A stretch of DNA of 64,000 bases from Bog-159 sp035499555 (GCA_035499555.1 DATJYO010000071.1:1-64000), one strand, 5' to 3'. Shown: positions 15,905 through 25,406, counted from the stretch's first letter. Numbers and translations: made by a program. The notes: generated by a model from the sequence alone, not told the origin.

Positions 15905-16852
15905 GTGCCCGAAATCTCATTCTGGCCGACCGGATGGAAGCATGCGGGCGAGAACCTCGCCGAAGTGCTGAAACAACGCACACGCGAACTGCCGCCGCCG
16001 ATCCAGATGAGCGACGCGTTATCCCGCAACTCGCCGAAGGTGGAAGGCGTCGAACCCTTGCAGGCCAACTGCCTGGCGCATGGAAGGCGGCAGGTGGTGG
16101 AGGTGGCGGACAACTTTCCGGAAGAATGCCGTTACGTGTTGGAGACGCTGCGCGACGTTTATCATCACGACGCCCAGGCGCGAGAGCAGGCCATGTCGCC
16201 GGAACAACGGCTGCGCTTCCATCAGGAGCGCAGCGAGCCGTTGATGAAAGGGCTGCATGAACAAGACAGAGCCGAACTCCGGACTGGGCAAGCGATCTCC
16301 TATCTACTCAATCACTGGACGAAGCTGGCGCTTTTTCTGCGGCAAGCAGGGGCGCCCATCGACAACAATATCGTCGAGCGTGCCTTGAAGAAAGCTATCC
16401 TGAATCGCAAGAACGCACTGTTCTATAAGACGCTGAACGGTGCCGGGGTCGGTGATCTGTTCATGAGCCTGATTCATACGTGCGAGCTCAACGGCGCCAA
16501 CCCGTTCGACTATGTGACCGAACTGCTGCGGCACTCCGCGGAACTGAAGCAGCGTCCGTGGGAGTGGATGCACTGGAACTACCGCGAGACGTTGGGGCGG
16601 CTCGCCACGCCCGCTGCCGCGCAATATGATGAGTCCTGCCTGGCCGAAAAGGATCATCAGCGGCCAAGCGGAAGGGACGCTGCGAAATGGCCGCCAAACG
16701 GGTCTCCCGCAACGCAAAATCGACAGGGGTTTTTGGCCAGCACGGAAACAGTCGAAGGTGCCTCGGGTTTCGTTACCGCGTTCACAACAGGAGAACGCGC
16801 GCAAGCAGCGGAAGCAACTTGCCGTCGGCAGGTTCCTCAGGGCATTTCGTGA
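15905..16852 (+). pseudogene. IS66-family transposase (TnpC), N-terminally truncated remnant
   Basis: The reading frame carries the C-terminal two-thirds of an IS66 TnpC: TGWKHAGENLAEVLKQR, then PPIQMSDALSRNSPK, FPEECRYVLETLRDVYHHDA, the catalytic-glutamate helix APIDNNIVERALKKAILNRK, and ALFYKTLNGAGVGDLFMSL followed by ELNGANPFDYVTELLRHSAE. The zinc-finger N-terminus and first catalytic aspartates are missing, and the gene abuts an unrelated gene at 15837. After about 16640 the frame runs into sequence unlike the family, so the original stop is lost. No tnpA or tnpB is near. It is surely inactive. Confidence 0.85.
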
Positions 16853-17010
16853 AAGCCAACGTGTTGCATGTTGCTGAAGCAGATCTCTCTTTCTGCTCGG
16901 CTGAACGGAATGGCCTGACATCGCGTCAATCCTTCGTGGAAGAAAAGTCCCCATTGGCAAGCACCGCAACATCACGACGGTTGCTTGCTCGGCGCCCCCT
17001 CGTGAGGCCC

Positions 17011-18204
17011 ATGCCCGGCTGGCGCATAGCGATTCTGGTGCTGGCCGCCGGTGGAGCGTTGCAAGCTCAGTTCGGTTTCGGGTGCCCGACACGCCTGGGG
17101 GAGAACTGCGGCGCGGATATGAAGCAGGTGAATGCCGCGCTGGTCTCGGCGGAAAGCGCCTGGAAGTTCATCACGGCTCCGGAGTCCGGCTTATACGAGC
17201 GCAAGATCGTCGGGCAGAGGTGCGTTGGCCTGATGAACGCCTCCTGGATTCCCAAACTGCTGCGCGCGCGGCGGGAACTGCAAAAGGAGCAGGTGCTCAA
17301 CCGATTTGGAGTGGCGCTATCGCGCTTGGATTCTAGAGCGATGCCTTGGCCGCGTGACGGACCTCCGCCCATGGCCGGCACCAAGCGGACCATCCTGGGG
17401 CACGAGTTTGTGGTGCCTGAAAAGTGGATCGACCCCGATAGCGATGAGGCGAGCATACGAACGCCCTGGCCCGCCCAGGTCGCTGGGATCGTGGGTGGCG
17501 TCTACGGCCTTCCCGCATGGCTAGCCGAGGAAGTGGCGCGCAACAGCGATCCCGCCGAGGTGCAGGCCATTGCCTTGAAGTTACCATGCGAGGATTACTA
17601 CAGCGCCCAAGATCTAACAGACATGGCGCTGATTGCGGCCTCGCGGACCCATACAGCGTCGCCCTCCCTCTTCGGGACGTGGCTGAACGCCATGCACAAT
17701 ACACAAGGGAAGCCGCTGCCGCAGGTGGAGCGCGCCACGCTCGGCATCATGGCGCAGGCGGCGCGCGCGCTGTCGCCGTCCGCGGCGGACGATACATGGG
17801 CGATGTTGCAGGTGCTGGGATTGGAGGAACTGGGCTCGGACTATTACGGCCATGCGGACCAGGTCATAGGGGGCATCCATCTTCTGCATCCGGTCCCGTA
17901 TACGCTGGTGCTGGCCGCCGGCCGCTACCTGGTGGCGTACAAGAGCTACCCGGCCTATCAGTCGCAGCTCGCGTATTCCATGAACGTGCTGCTGGAAGGC
18001 GCCGGGGAGCAACCTTTTGCGCGGCCGGAGTCTTTGTTCGTGGGGCATTCCCACACGCAGGCGGATTACGATGCGCTGGTGGATGCGTTCCGCAAGTGGT
18101 TTGCCCGGCACGAGGGTGGGTTGCGGGATAAGGCCGACAAGGAAACCGCGCTCATCGAGCGGGCACGCGGGAAGATAGCGGGTTTGGGGGCTTGCCGGCA
18201 GTAA
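17011..18204 (+). CDS. Hypothetical secreted protein, about 397 residues
   Basis: I chose the ATG at 17011 because it gives a standard leader (MPGWRIAILVLAAGGALQAQ); the frame is open further upstream into transposon debris. The mature part is mainly helical with several Cys residues (FGCPTRLGENCGADMKQVNA; KLPCEDYYSAQDL). It contains SYPAYQSQLAYSMNVLLEGA and ends LIERARGKIAGLGACRQ. I do not recognise a family. It stands alone, flanked by the IS66 remnant on the left and an istA fragment on the right. Confidence 0.6.
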   Translation: MPGWRIAILVLAAGGALQAQFGFGCPTRLGENCGADMKQVNAALVSAESAWKFITAPESGLYERKIVGQRCVGLMNASWIPKLLRARRELQKEQVLNRFGVALSRLDSRAMPWPRDGPPPMAGTKRTILGHEFVVPEKWIDPDSDEASIRTPWPAQVAGIVGGVYGLPAWLAEEVARNSDPAEVQAIALKLPCEDYYSAQDLTDMALIAASRTHTASPSLFGTWLNAMHNTQGKPLPQVERATLGIMAQAARALSPSAADDTWAMLQVLGLEELGSDYYGHADQVIGGIHLLHPVPYTLVLAAGRYLVAYKSYPAYQSQLAYSMNVLLEGAGEQPFARPESLFVGHSHTQADYDALVDAFRKWFARHEGGLRDKADKETALIERARGKIAGLGACRQ

Positions 18205-18462
18205 GCCGGACCCCGCGCCGGCCTTGCTCACTTGTGCGCCTATCTGACTTTTTTGAAAGTGGCGAAATTCTGGAAAGTAATCCAAAGGCGAGAGATAGGC
18301 CGACCTATTCAGCGCCGTTTTTTAAATTTCCGCCTGACGTCTCAGGACGCTCTTTCTTAACCAGATTGAAAACAGTCATTGAATCTGCCGGCTTTCAATG
18401 GCGCGATAAAGTCTTCACCGGATCCCACAATGACTGAGCTACGCACCTCTGCCGAAAGCTTA
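18205..18462. other. Intergenic stretch without recognised gene
   Basis: A short AT-richer segment (18245-18360; for example GCGCCGTTTTTTAAATTTCC) lies between a secreted-protein gene and the istA remnant. It may hold a terminator for the left gene, but no clear hairpin was found. Confidence 0.4.
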
Positions 18463-18771
18463 CGAGTAACTGCGCAGGGTGACGTGCGGCTTCTGCACCT
18501 GCTAGAGGACCATGGCGAAATCCGGCTCCGTTTTCCGTGGCGGCACGGCGGTCGCCGCTTGGCGGAAAAGAATTGCTTCCAGACGATCGTCGTCCCAGCC
18601 TTCGGGTAACGACAACTTGACCTCTGCCGCTTCTGCCCTCTGCAAGTAATCGTGCACCGTTCCTACGCTGATCGCCAAACTGCGCGCAATCTGCCGCAAG
18701 CCCAGGCCGGATTCGAATCTGAGTCTCAGTATCTCTTTGGTTCTGCGCATGGACGTTCTCCTTGCCGGCAA
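18463..18771 (-). pseudogene. IS21-family transposase IstA, N-terminal remnant
   Basis: The minus strand reads MRRTKEILRLRFESGLGLRQ, IARSLAISVGTVHDYLQRAE and LSLPEGWDDDRLEAILF, the N-terminal helix-turn-helix and linker of IstA. A stop at 18502-18504 interrupts it. The following codons still read QVQKPHVTLR, matching the family's HPHVTLQ region, so it is a mutated gene and not only a cut one. The DDE catalytic domain and istB are absent. Confidence 0.8.
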
Positions 18772-18837
18772 TGTGATCCTCCCTATCAGAGGTCATTTTG
18801 CCGGTTATGATGTCCAGCGCCACTTGCCTGTGGAAAT

Positions 18838-18972
18838 GATTCCGGGCAAGCCGAACACCATTCCGGGATTGCCGAAAAGTGTTCACCATGATCCCGGAAC
18901 GGTGTTCAGAATCAGCCCGGAATCCTGTTCAGCTTCATCGCGGATTGCTGTTCAGCTTCGCCCGGATTCCCC
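18838..18972 (-). mobile_element. IS21-like element end with multiple terminal repeats
   Basis: Upstream of the istA remnant lies a series of CCGGAA/GGATT and GTTCAGCTT/GTTCACC/GTTCAG units spaced about 20-25 bases apart, typical of transposase-binding repeats at IS21 ends. They mirror the block at 14383-14460. The outer end lies inside the 3' end of the redoxin gene, whose last residues are apparently supplied by the element. Confidence 0.6.
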
Positions 18973-19563
18973 ACTTCCAACCGGCGCCGCTTTGCCGCGC
19001 TTGTTCCATCCATGGAACGCAGACAAGTCACCCGCGGTCCACGCCTCGCGGAGTCCGGGAGCGCTCAGATCCCAGTCGGGGCGGATCTCGCTCGTCACCG
19101 CCCGCAGGTCGTGCCACAGGTCGGCCACCGACGGCCGCCCCCAGAACCAATAGCCGTTGTAGATGCGGTGGATGATTAGTCCGGGCTTGAGCACGAGCGT
19201 GTGCGGAATCATCGGATTGTGCTCCGGGTCGGTGTACTCTGCGATGTCCAGGTCCTTCTGCACCGTCCGGTCAGCGTCGCAGAGAAAGGTCCACTGGGCG
19301 CCAACCGACGCCCGAAACTCCTGGAGCGTATGATGGTCGTCCGTGGAGATCGTGACAATCTGCGTGTATGCCACCGCGATCTTCGGATAAAACGCGGCAA
19401 GCTCCAGATGCTGCTGGTGCTCCTTCGGGCAGTAGTGGCCGCGCGCCAGCGTCAGAATGAGCGGATCGTCACCCTGGAGTTCGCTGAGCCTGCGCGGTGT
19501 GCCGGTGTGATCGGGTAACTGATAATCGGGAAAAGCGGCTCCGGGTGCCAGGTCCGAGCGCAT
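18952..19563 (-). CDS. Peroxiredoxin-like (AhpC/TSA, redoxin) protein, 3' end altered by an IS end
   Basis: A 203-residue thioredoxin-fold protein. It reads LAPGAAFPDYQLPDHTGTPR, then the peroxidatic-cysteine loop LARGHYCPKEHQQHLEL (Cys45), VTISTDDHHTLQEFRASVGA and LCDADRTVQKDLDIAEYTD. The -PKE- after the Cys is a variant of the usual TxxC. Helix/strand order fits AhpC/TSA. It probably reduces hydroperoxides. The last 15 or so residues (from about GWNKRG) come from sequence that overlaps IS21-like repeats, so the native C-terminus may be lost. The core fold looks intact. Confidence 0.8.
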   Translation of the reverse strand: MRSDLAPGAAFPDYQLPDHTGTPRRLSELQGDDPLILTLARGHYCPKEHQQHLELAAFYPKIAVAYTQIVTISTDDHHTLQEFRASVGAQWTFLCDADRTVQKDLDIAEYTDPEHNPMIPHTLVLKPGLIIHRIYNGYWFWGRPSVADLWHDLRAVTSEIRPDWDLSAPGLREAWTAGDLSAFHGWNKRGKAAPVGSGESGRS

Positions 19564-19756
19564 GATGGGACTCCTTTGTAAGCTGCAAGTGAATGTACGC
19601 TTCCTGTCATCGTACCGTGCTATGGCATCGTGAACCGGCGATTATCGAAGCCCCGGCGCATCCGTCCGCCCCGCTTCTGTGACCCCTCGCACATCCGCGG
19701 CACGCCATCGTGCATCTGGAGTCGGAGACACGAGTCAGATAACTTACCGCTCCTCT

Positions 19757-21517
19757 ATGGCTCGCCTCCTGTCGGTAAATGTCGGCCTTCCACGCGACAT
19801 CCAGTGGAAGGGCCGTACGGTCCACACCGGAATCTGGAAGAACCCGGTGGGCGGCCGGTGTCGCGTCGGCCGCCTCAATCTGTACGGAGACGGTCAGGGA
19901 GATCGCGCCGGGCACGGTGGCGAACAGCGCGCCGTCTTCGTGTATCAGGTCGAGTCGTATCGTCATTGGCAGGAGGAACTGAAGAGGTCCGGCCTCGGTG
20001 ACCCTGGGTCCTTCGGGCAGTTCGGTGAGAATTTCACAGTCGAGGGCCTGCCCGATGATGCCGTCTGCATCGGCGACCGCTATCGGATCGGCAGCGCGCT
20101 CTTCGAAGTCACGCAACCCCGCGTGACCTGCTATCGCGTCGGCATTCGCATGAACGAGCCCCGCATGCCGGCGCTGCTGACCGCCAGCGGACGCCCCGGC
20201 TTCTACTTCCGCGTTCTCGCCGAGGGCGAGGTCGGCGCGGGCGACGAAATCGTGAAGTCGGGAGAAGCCGGGGAGCGAATGACGGTCGCCGAGATCAATG
20301 CGCTTCTCTATGCGCCGGATCATCCGCGGGAGTTGTTGGAACGCGCGTTGCGAATCGAGGCCCTTTCGCCGGGGTGGAGGAGGTCGTTCGACGCCTTGCT
20401 GCGGCGCCCGGCAAACGGAAACGCAGGACTCATCCCGGATGCTGCCGCGTATCCGGCCGCGCAGGGATTCCACCGCCTCGCGGTGACGTCGATCGATCGT
20501 GAGTCGGCGGATGTCCTCTCGCTCACGCTGCAAAGTCCGGACGGTCAGCCGCTGCCGGCGGCCCGGCCGGGCCAGTACGTCGTCCTTCGGCTTCCGCCGG
20601 CCACCGGCGGCGCGCCCCTTTACCGCAGTTACTCGCTCTCGGGCCCGCTCTCGGCCGGGAGTTATCGAATTAGCGTGAAGATCGAGCCGAACGGCGTGGC
20701 GGGAACGTGGCTGCGCGATCGTGTGCGGGTCGGCGCTACGCTCGACGTCAGTTCGCCTCGCGGCAGCTTCATTCTGCAGACGGGCGAGCGGCCGGTCGTC
20801 CTGCTCAGCGCTGGCATTGGGGCGACACCCGTCCTGGCCATGCTGCACGCGTTGGCGGCGGCCTGCTCTACCCGGCAGGTCTTTTGGCTCCACGCGGCTC
20901 GCGATCGCGAACATCATCCCTTTGCCGGCGAAGTCCGCCGCCTGGTCCGCGCGCTCCCGCACGGCCGAAGCTACGTCTGTTACAGCCGGCCGGCCGGGTT
21001 GGACAAGTTGGGCGTGGATTTCGACGCCGCCGGTCACATGTCGCGCTCGGCGTTCGAAGCGGCCGGGACTCCGCGGGACGCGGACGTTTACCTTTGTGGA
21101 CCCGCCGGGTTCATGGCGGATATGAAAGCGGCGCTTGCGGCCCACGGCCTCCCGCCGGAACGCATCCACATCGAGATCTTCAACGGCAGTGAGGCAATGA
21201 CTCCTGGCGTGGTTGGTGCGGTTACCCGAAATCCGCATCTGCCGGAAGGCGACACCGGCGCCGGGCCGCTGGTGTCGTTCGCGCGCAGCGGCATCGCCGC
21301 CCACTGGAAGCCGGCCTACCAGAGCATTCTGGAATTAGCCGAAGCTTGCGACGTTCCGGTCCGCTGGTCGTGCCGGACCGGGGTGTGTCATAGCTGTGAG
21401 AGCGGTTTGGTTTCGGGCGCGGTGGCCTACATACCCGAGCCGCTCGACAGACCCGCAGAAGGCAACATTCTCGTTTGCTGCTCACAACCGGCTGGCGACG
21501 CCGTCATCGATCTGTGA
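19757..21517 (+). CDS. MOSC domain-FAD/NAD oxidoreductase-[2Fe-2S] ferredoxin fusion
   Basis: A 586-residue three-part protein. Residues about 1-150 are a YiiM-like MOSC domain (SVNVGLPRDIQWKGRTVHTG; GQFGENFTVEGL; RVTCYRVGIRM). About 150-215 is the alpha-helical '3-alpha' segment. About 230-470 is a ferredoxin-reductase module with FAD-binding YRSYSLSG and NAD-binding VVLLSAGIGATPVLAML and YLCGPAGFM. The C-terminus is a plant-type [2Fe-2S] ferredoxin with Cys539, Cys544, Cys547 and Cys574 or Cys575. MOSC proteins handle activated sulfur or molybdenum-cofactor substrates such as N-hydroxylated compounds; the fusion supplies its own electron chain. It is transcribed divergently from the redoxin gene. 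Confidence 0.9.
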   Translation: MARLLSVNVGLPRDIQWKGRTVHTGIWKNPVGGRCRVGRLNLYGDGQGDRAGHGGEQRAVFVYQVESYRHWQEELKRSGLGDPGSFGQFGENFTVEGLPDDAVCIGDRYRIGSALFEVTQPRVTCYRVGIRMNEPRMPALLTASGRPGFYFRVLAEGEVGAGDEIVKSGEAGERMTVAEINALLYAPDHPRELLERALRIEALSPGWRRSFDALLRRPANGNAGLIPDAAAYPAAQGFHRLAVTSIDRESADVLSLTLQSPDGQPLPAARPGQYVVLRLPPATGGAPLYRSYSLSGPLSAGSYRISVKIEPNGVAGTWLRDRVRVGATLDVSSPRGSFILQTGERPVVLLSAGIGATPVLAMLHALAAACSTRQVFWLHAARDREHHPFAGEVRRLVRALPHGRSYVCYSRPAGLDKLGVDFDAAGHMSRSAFEAAGTPRDADVYLCGPAGFMADMKAALAAHGLPPERIHIEIFNGSEAMTPGVVGAVTRNPHLPEGDTGAGPLVSFARSGIAAHWKPAYQSILELAEACDVPVRWSCRTGVCHSCESGLVSGAVAYIPEPLDRPAEGNILVCCSQPAGDAVIDL

Positions 21518-21564
21518 GGCCAGGCCGGCGCGGCCCGGATCTCCCGCTCTCCCGTTTCTTCCCG

Positions 21565-22503
21565 TCAATTGCCTTTGGCGATGAACCCGGGTATGCCGGT
21601 TCCAATCACCGGATTCAGCCTCTGTCGCGTCTGGATGGCGTTGATCTGCTCGATGGCCTCGGCGGGAAGTGCAGACACGTCGAAATTCTCCTTCGCGCGA
21701 TCCGGTGTCTTCGGCGTCGTCAGGACGGAGGTCCCGCGCTGGATCGCCCACGCCAGCAGCACCTGGGCTGGAGTCTTGTGGACTCGTTGCGCAATCGCCA
21801 CGATCGCCGGATCTTCCAGCACCCCCGGCTTGATCCCGTGACCCAGCGGCGCAAAGGCGAGCAACACGATGCCATTGGTCTTGCAGAACTCCAGGATCTC
21901 GGTTTCCGGCAGGTACGGATGGGATTCGATCTGGACCACCGCGGGTTTGATTCTGGCCTGCGCGAAGACCTCGCGCACCTGGTCGAGACTCACGTCCGAC
22001 AAGCCGATCGCCTTGCACATCCCGCGATCCACCAGGCTTTCCATGGCCCTCCAGGTATCCATCAAAGTGATGTCCTGGTCATAAATCACATTGCCGTTGG
22101 GATCCCTCGGGTCCTGCTCCTCCCCCGGGCGAAATGCATACGGAGTGTGCATCAGGTACAGGTCGATCCACTCCACTTGCAGTTTGTCGCGGCTGGACTC
22201 GATCGCCGGCTGGACCCGCTCCGGGCGATGGTTGTTGTTCCATAGCTTCGTGGTGATGAATAGGTCGTCGCGTTGCATCCGGGCCGCCTGAATCGCTTCC
22301 CGAATCGCCAGTCCCACTTGCTCCTCGTTTCGGTAACGCTCCGCGCAATCCAGGTGGCGGAACCCGGCTTCCAGGGCTGTCCGGGTTGCATTTCTTGTCT
22401 CGGCCGCATCCGGAATGAGCGTGCCGAATCCCAAGGCGGGCATCCTGCCGCCTCCTCCGCGAAGCTGCAGCTTGTGATATTTGAGACTATCGGATTGCTT
22501 CAT
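21565..22503 (-). CDS. Aldo/keto reductase
   Basis: A 312-residue TIM-barrel NADPH oxidoreductase. The catalytic tetrad is visible: Asp52 and Tyr57 in FRHLDCAERYRNE, Lys86 in TTKLWNNNH and His119 in LYLMHT. The C-terminal NADPH region reads VLTTPKTPDRAKENFDV, with Thr-Pro-Lys replacing the more usual Ile-Pro-Lys. It converts aldehydes or ketones to alcohols; the natural substrate is unknown. It converges on the MOSC-fusion gene, with 47 bases between stops, and is preceded by a stretch with a dead antitoxin fragment. Confidence 0.9.
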   Translation of the reverse strand: MKQSDSLKYHKLQLRGGGGRMPALGFGTLIPDAAETRNATRTALEAGFRHLDCAERYRNEEQVGLAIREAIQAARMQRDDLFITTKLWNNNHRPERVQPAIESSRDKLQVEWIDLYLMHTPYAFRPGEEQDPRDPNGNVIYDQDITLMDTWRAMESLVDRGMCKAIGLSDVSLDQVREVFAQARIKPAVVQIESHPYLPETEILEFCKTNGIVLLAFAPLGHGIKPGVLEDPAIVAIAQRVHKTPAQVLLAWAIQRGTSVLTTPKTPDRAKENFDVSALPAEAIEQINAIQTRQRLNPVIGTGIPGFIAKGN

Positions 22504-22922
22504 GATCCGCCTCCACGCGTGCGCACGGGTGTACTTTTTTCATGCGATTCGCCTGGCACGTAACGCGCCACTTCATGCCCGTCACGAGCAGCAACAAGCC
22601 CATGGGATAGAGCGTCGATGACTTTCTCAAAGAGGAGGGCATTGTGCTTTCGCGCCGCGGACAGGAACCTCCGCTGTCTCTATGACGCGGGCATCGCCCG
22701 GCAGCAGAGCCGCCACCCGGCGCGTCAAAGCAGTCCTGTCCGGCGATCGCGGCCGTGAAATACGGCCAGACCTGGATCGCGCGGCCAACCAAGGTTGCTG
22801 CAATAATCGGACTGTGGGCCCGTCTTCTGTTGAGGAGCGGACGCACTCACAAGTACCGCACTGCGCCTGAGGTGTGTGAGCGTATAACTAAAAACAGGTC
22901 CTCGGAATCGAATCTGGGCCAA
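22504..22922. other. Non-coding stretch with a dead HigA fragment
   Basis: This separates the aldo/keto reductase from the ADOP permease. It contains the antitoxin fragment at 22601-22643. An ATG at 22755 opens a frame into the permease, but its first 56 codons look unlike the family and I consider them non-coding. Confidence 0.5.
22601..22643 (+). pseudogene. Fragment of a HigA-type antitoxin gene
   Basis: Forty-three bases match 12176-12218, the 5' part of the intact antitoxin gene, at about 39 positions. They translate as M-G-stop-SVDDFLKEEGI. The in-frame TAG and the abrupt loss of similarity after GGGCATT mark it as a relic of a second HigBA locus. Confidence 0.7.
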
Positions 22923-25406
22923 GTGAAGCAGGCATTGTTGAGTTGGACATCTATCGAGCGTCTGGGGCGCGACCTTCGCTACGGCTGTCGCGCACTAGCT
23001 CACAGCCCTGGATTCACCTTGGTCGCAGTGTTGTCGCTGGCGATCGGGATCGGGGCAGATTCAGCGATCTTCAGCCTGGCCGATGCGCTGCTTCTACGAC
23101 CTCTTTCGGTTCTCTCCCCGGCCGATGTGGTCGCCGTTGATCCTGTCCCGGCGACGGGTTCCGGTGGCGACAGGTGGTCATACCAGGCTTACCGCGAACT
23201 TCGCGATCAAAGCCGCAGTTTCGATGGATTGGTGGCGTTCACTGGAGTGCCACTCGGATTCTCGCCAACCGCGGGCTCCCTGCCGCAGATGACCGTAGGC
23301 ATGCTGGTAACCGGTAACTTCTTCCGCGTGATGGGGTTGGAACTGGAAATGGGGCGGGTGTTCCGGGCGGCTGAGGATCAAGTGCCGGGGCGCGATGCCG
23401 TGGTCATCCTCAGTCATGACGCATGGGGGAAATATTTCGGATTCGATCGTTCGATTCTGGGGCGCTCCCTGCGGCTAAACGGGATCGACTTCACGGTGAT
23501 CGGTGTGGCTCCGGCCCGGTTTACCGGCATGGATACTCTCGTACGCCCCGCCGTGTACGTGCCGGTCATGATGTGGCCTCGACTGGGGATAAGTGCGGAA
23601 GGCAATCCGCTGGAATCGCGCGACGCCCGCGATCTTTCGGTACGGGGCCGGCTGAAGCGGGGGATAAGTATCGCTCGGGCACAAGCCGAGCTAACAGCCA
23701 TCGCCATACATGGGGACGGGGAATCGGCGGCTATCGCGCGCCACCGCCGGGTAGTAGTCCGCACCGAGTTGCAAGAGCGGTTTGCGGAGACCGCCGGAGA
23801 CGCCATCCTGGTCGCCATGTTGAGCGCTTTGGCCGCTGTGGTTCTGTTGGTGGCGTGTGCCAACGTGGCCGGTCTGCTTCTGAGCCGGGTGCCGGCGCGA
23901 GCCAAGGAAGTCGCCCTACGCCTGTCCATCGGGGCAAGCCGCTCCACGATAATACGCCAACTGCTGACAGAGAGTCTGGTGTTGGCTCTAGCGGGTGGGG
24001 CAGCGGGACTTGCGGTCGCCTACGGAGGGGTGGTCCTGCTGCGAAACATCCAAGTGCCAACAGACCTCCCCATCGTGGTTGCCGTGCAACTGGACCACCG
24101 AGCAATATGGTTCAGTCTGGCCGTCTCCATGGTCAGCGTGTTGTTGTTTGGACTGGCGCCGGCGATGCAGACGGCACGGACGGATCTGACGACACTGCTG
24201 AAATCCGGCTGGACAGGCGGTAGCGGCCGCGCGCGTCGGCCCTGGGGACGCGATCTCCTGGTGGTTGGGCAAGTCGCTCTCTCGCTGGTATTGCTGACCG
24301 TGGCGGCTTTCCTTCTTCGCGGGTTCAGCGAAGCTCTGGCCAGGGACCCCGGATTTCGAACGAATCACCTGATCATGATGAGCTTCGATCGCAAGATGGT
24401 TCGCTCGGTCGAGGAGCAGACGCAACAATTCTATCGCCAGCTAGCAGAACGGGTGCGATCCCTGCCTGGTGTCAAATCGGCGGCACTGGCCTCTTCCATT
24501 CCGATGGGATGGGAGCAGGAGGAAACCATCGTGCCCGCCGGCGGCGGATTGCCAGTTGGAAAAGAGGGCGTCAATGTCAAGTCAAGCACGGTAGATGAGG
24601 GATACTTCGACACGATGGGTGTACGCCTCCTCAAAGGGCGCGCCATTCGTCCCACCGACGGCGCGAAGGACCCACCAGTATCGGTAGTGAATGAAGAATT
24701 CGTAAAGCGCTTTTGTCGAGGGAAAGAACCGATCGGCACGCGCTTTCGGCTGGGAGGTGCAAACGGCCCTTGGATCGAGGTCGTGGGCGTCACAAAGACG
24801 GGGAACTACGGATCCATTGGCGAGGCACCGAAGCCGTTCCTTTATCTTCCACTGGCGCAGCATCCCCAGCTGCAAATGACGTTGCTAGCCGAATCGTTCG
24901 GGAACCCGGCGGATCTGGCTGGGCCGATGCGCGACGTGGTTCGTGAACTGAATCCAAATCAGCCGGTTTACGACGTGCGCACGATGGAGGACTTCTACCG
25001 AAAGCGGGTGAGCGTAGCTCTCACGATCATCCAAACCGTGGGCATCATGGGGCAGATGGGAATGATGCTAGCACTCGTTGGCTTGTACGGATTGGTCGCA
25101 TCCATGGTGAACCGCCGAACGCGCGAAATCGGCATCCGGCTGGCGATCGGAGCCCAGCCAAGACAAGTGCTACGGCTGTTCCTGCGACAGGGATCAAGAC
25201 TCGTACTCAGCGGCCTTGGTGTCGGTCTGGTACTAAGTCTTGCGGCGGGAAGGGTCCTGCGTGCGATGTTCCCCGGTAGCCAGCCAGGCAATGACACGTA
25301 CCTGATGGTTGCGCTCGCTATGCTCGCGGCTAGTATGCTGGCGGTGTACATTCCTGCTCGCGGCGCTGCCAGGGTGGATCCCATGACAACGTTGCGAAAT
25401 GAGTGA
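22923..25406 (+). CDS. ADOP-type ABC transporter permease (MacB/FtsX-like, duplicated)
   Basis: From the GTG at 22923 the protein has about 827 residues; a longer frame from ATG 22755 is possible. It starts IERLGRDLRYGCRALAHSPG, then helix 1 LVAVLSLAIGIGADSAIFSL, a MacB periplasmic core, FtsX helices with RAKEVALRLSIGASRSTIIR, and GLAPAMQTARTDLTTLLKSG. A second core and FtsX unit follow (NRRTREIGIRLAIGAQPRQV), ending ARVDPMTTLRNE. This is the 'Acidobacterial duplicated orphan permease' layout, with eight or so helices and no ATPase encoded nearby. Such permeases are thought to work with a distant MacB-like ATPase in export or mechanotransmission. The start codon is uncertain. Confidence 0.88.
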   Translation: MKQALLSWTSIERLGRDLRYGCRALAHSPGFTLVAVLSLAIGIGADSAIFSLADALLLRPLSVLSPADVVAVDPVPATGSGGDRWSYQAYRELRDQSRSFDGLVAFTGVPLGFSPTAGSLPQMTVGMLVTGNFFRVMGLELEMGRVFRAAEDQVPGRDAVVILSHDAWGKYFGFDRSILGRSLRLNGIDFTVIGVAPARFTGMDTLVRPAVYVPVMMWPRLGISAEGNPLESRDARDLSVRGRLKRGISIARAQAELTAIAIHGDGESAAIARHRRVVVRTELQERFAETAGDAILVAMLSALAAVVLLVACANVAGLLLSRVPARAKEVALRLSIGASRSTIIRQLLTESLVLALAGGAAGLAVAYGGVVLLRNIQVPTDLPIVVAVQLDHRAIWFSLAVSMVSVLLFGLAPAMQTARTDLTTLLKSGWTGGSGRARRPWGRDLLVVGQVALSLVLLTVAAFLLRGFSEALARDPGFRTNHLIMMSFDRKMVRSVEEQTQQFYRQLAERVRSLPGVKSAALASSIPMGWEQEETIVPAGGGLPVGKEGVNVKSSTVDEGYFDTMGVRLLKGRAIRPTDGAKDPPVSVVNEEFVKRFCRGKEPIGTRFRLGGANGPWIEVVGVTKTGNYGSIGEAPKPFLYLPLAQHPQLQMTLLAESFGNPADLAGPMRDVVRELNPNQPVYDVRTMEDFYRKRVSVALTIIQTVGIMGQMGMMLALVGLYGLVASMVNRRTREIGIRLAIGAQPRQVLRLFLRQGSRLVLSGLGVGLVLSLAAGRVLRAMFPGSQPGNDTYLMVALAMLAASMLAVYIPARGAARVDPMTTLRNE

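Noticed and set aside
16653..16852. Transposase C-terminus continuing to 16852
   Set aside because: Sequence after about 16640 is unlike IS66 proteins; the frame is open by chance past the lost stop.
19607..21304. Long minus-strand reading frame (565 codons)
   Set aside because: It is antisense to the MOSC-reductase gene, Arg-rich and without family features. GC-rich third positions create such shadows.
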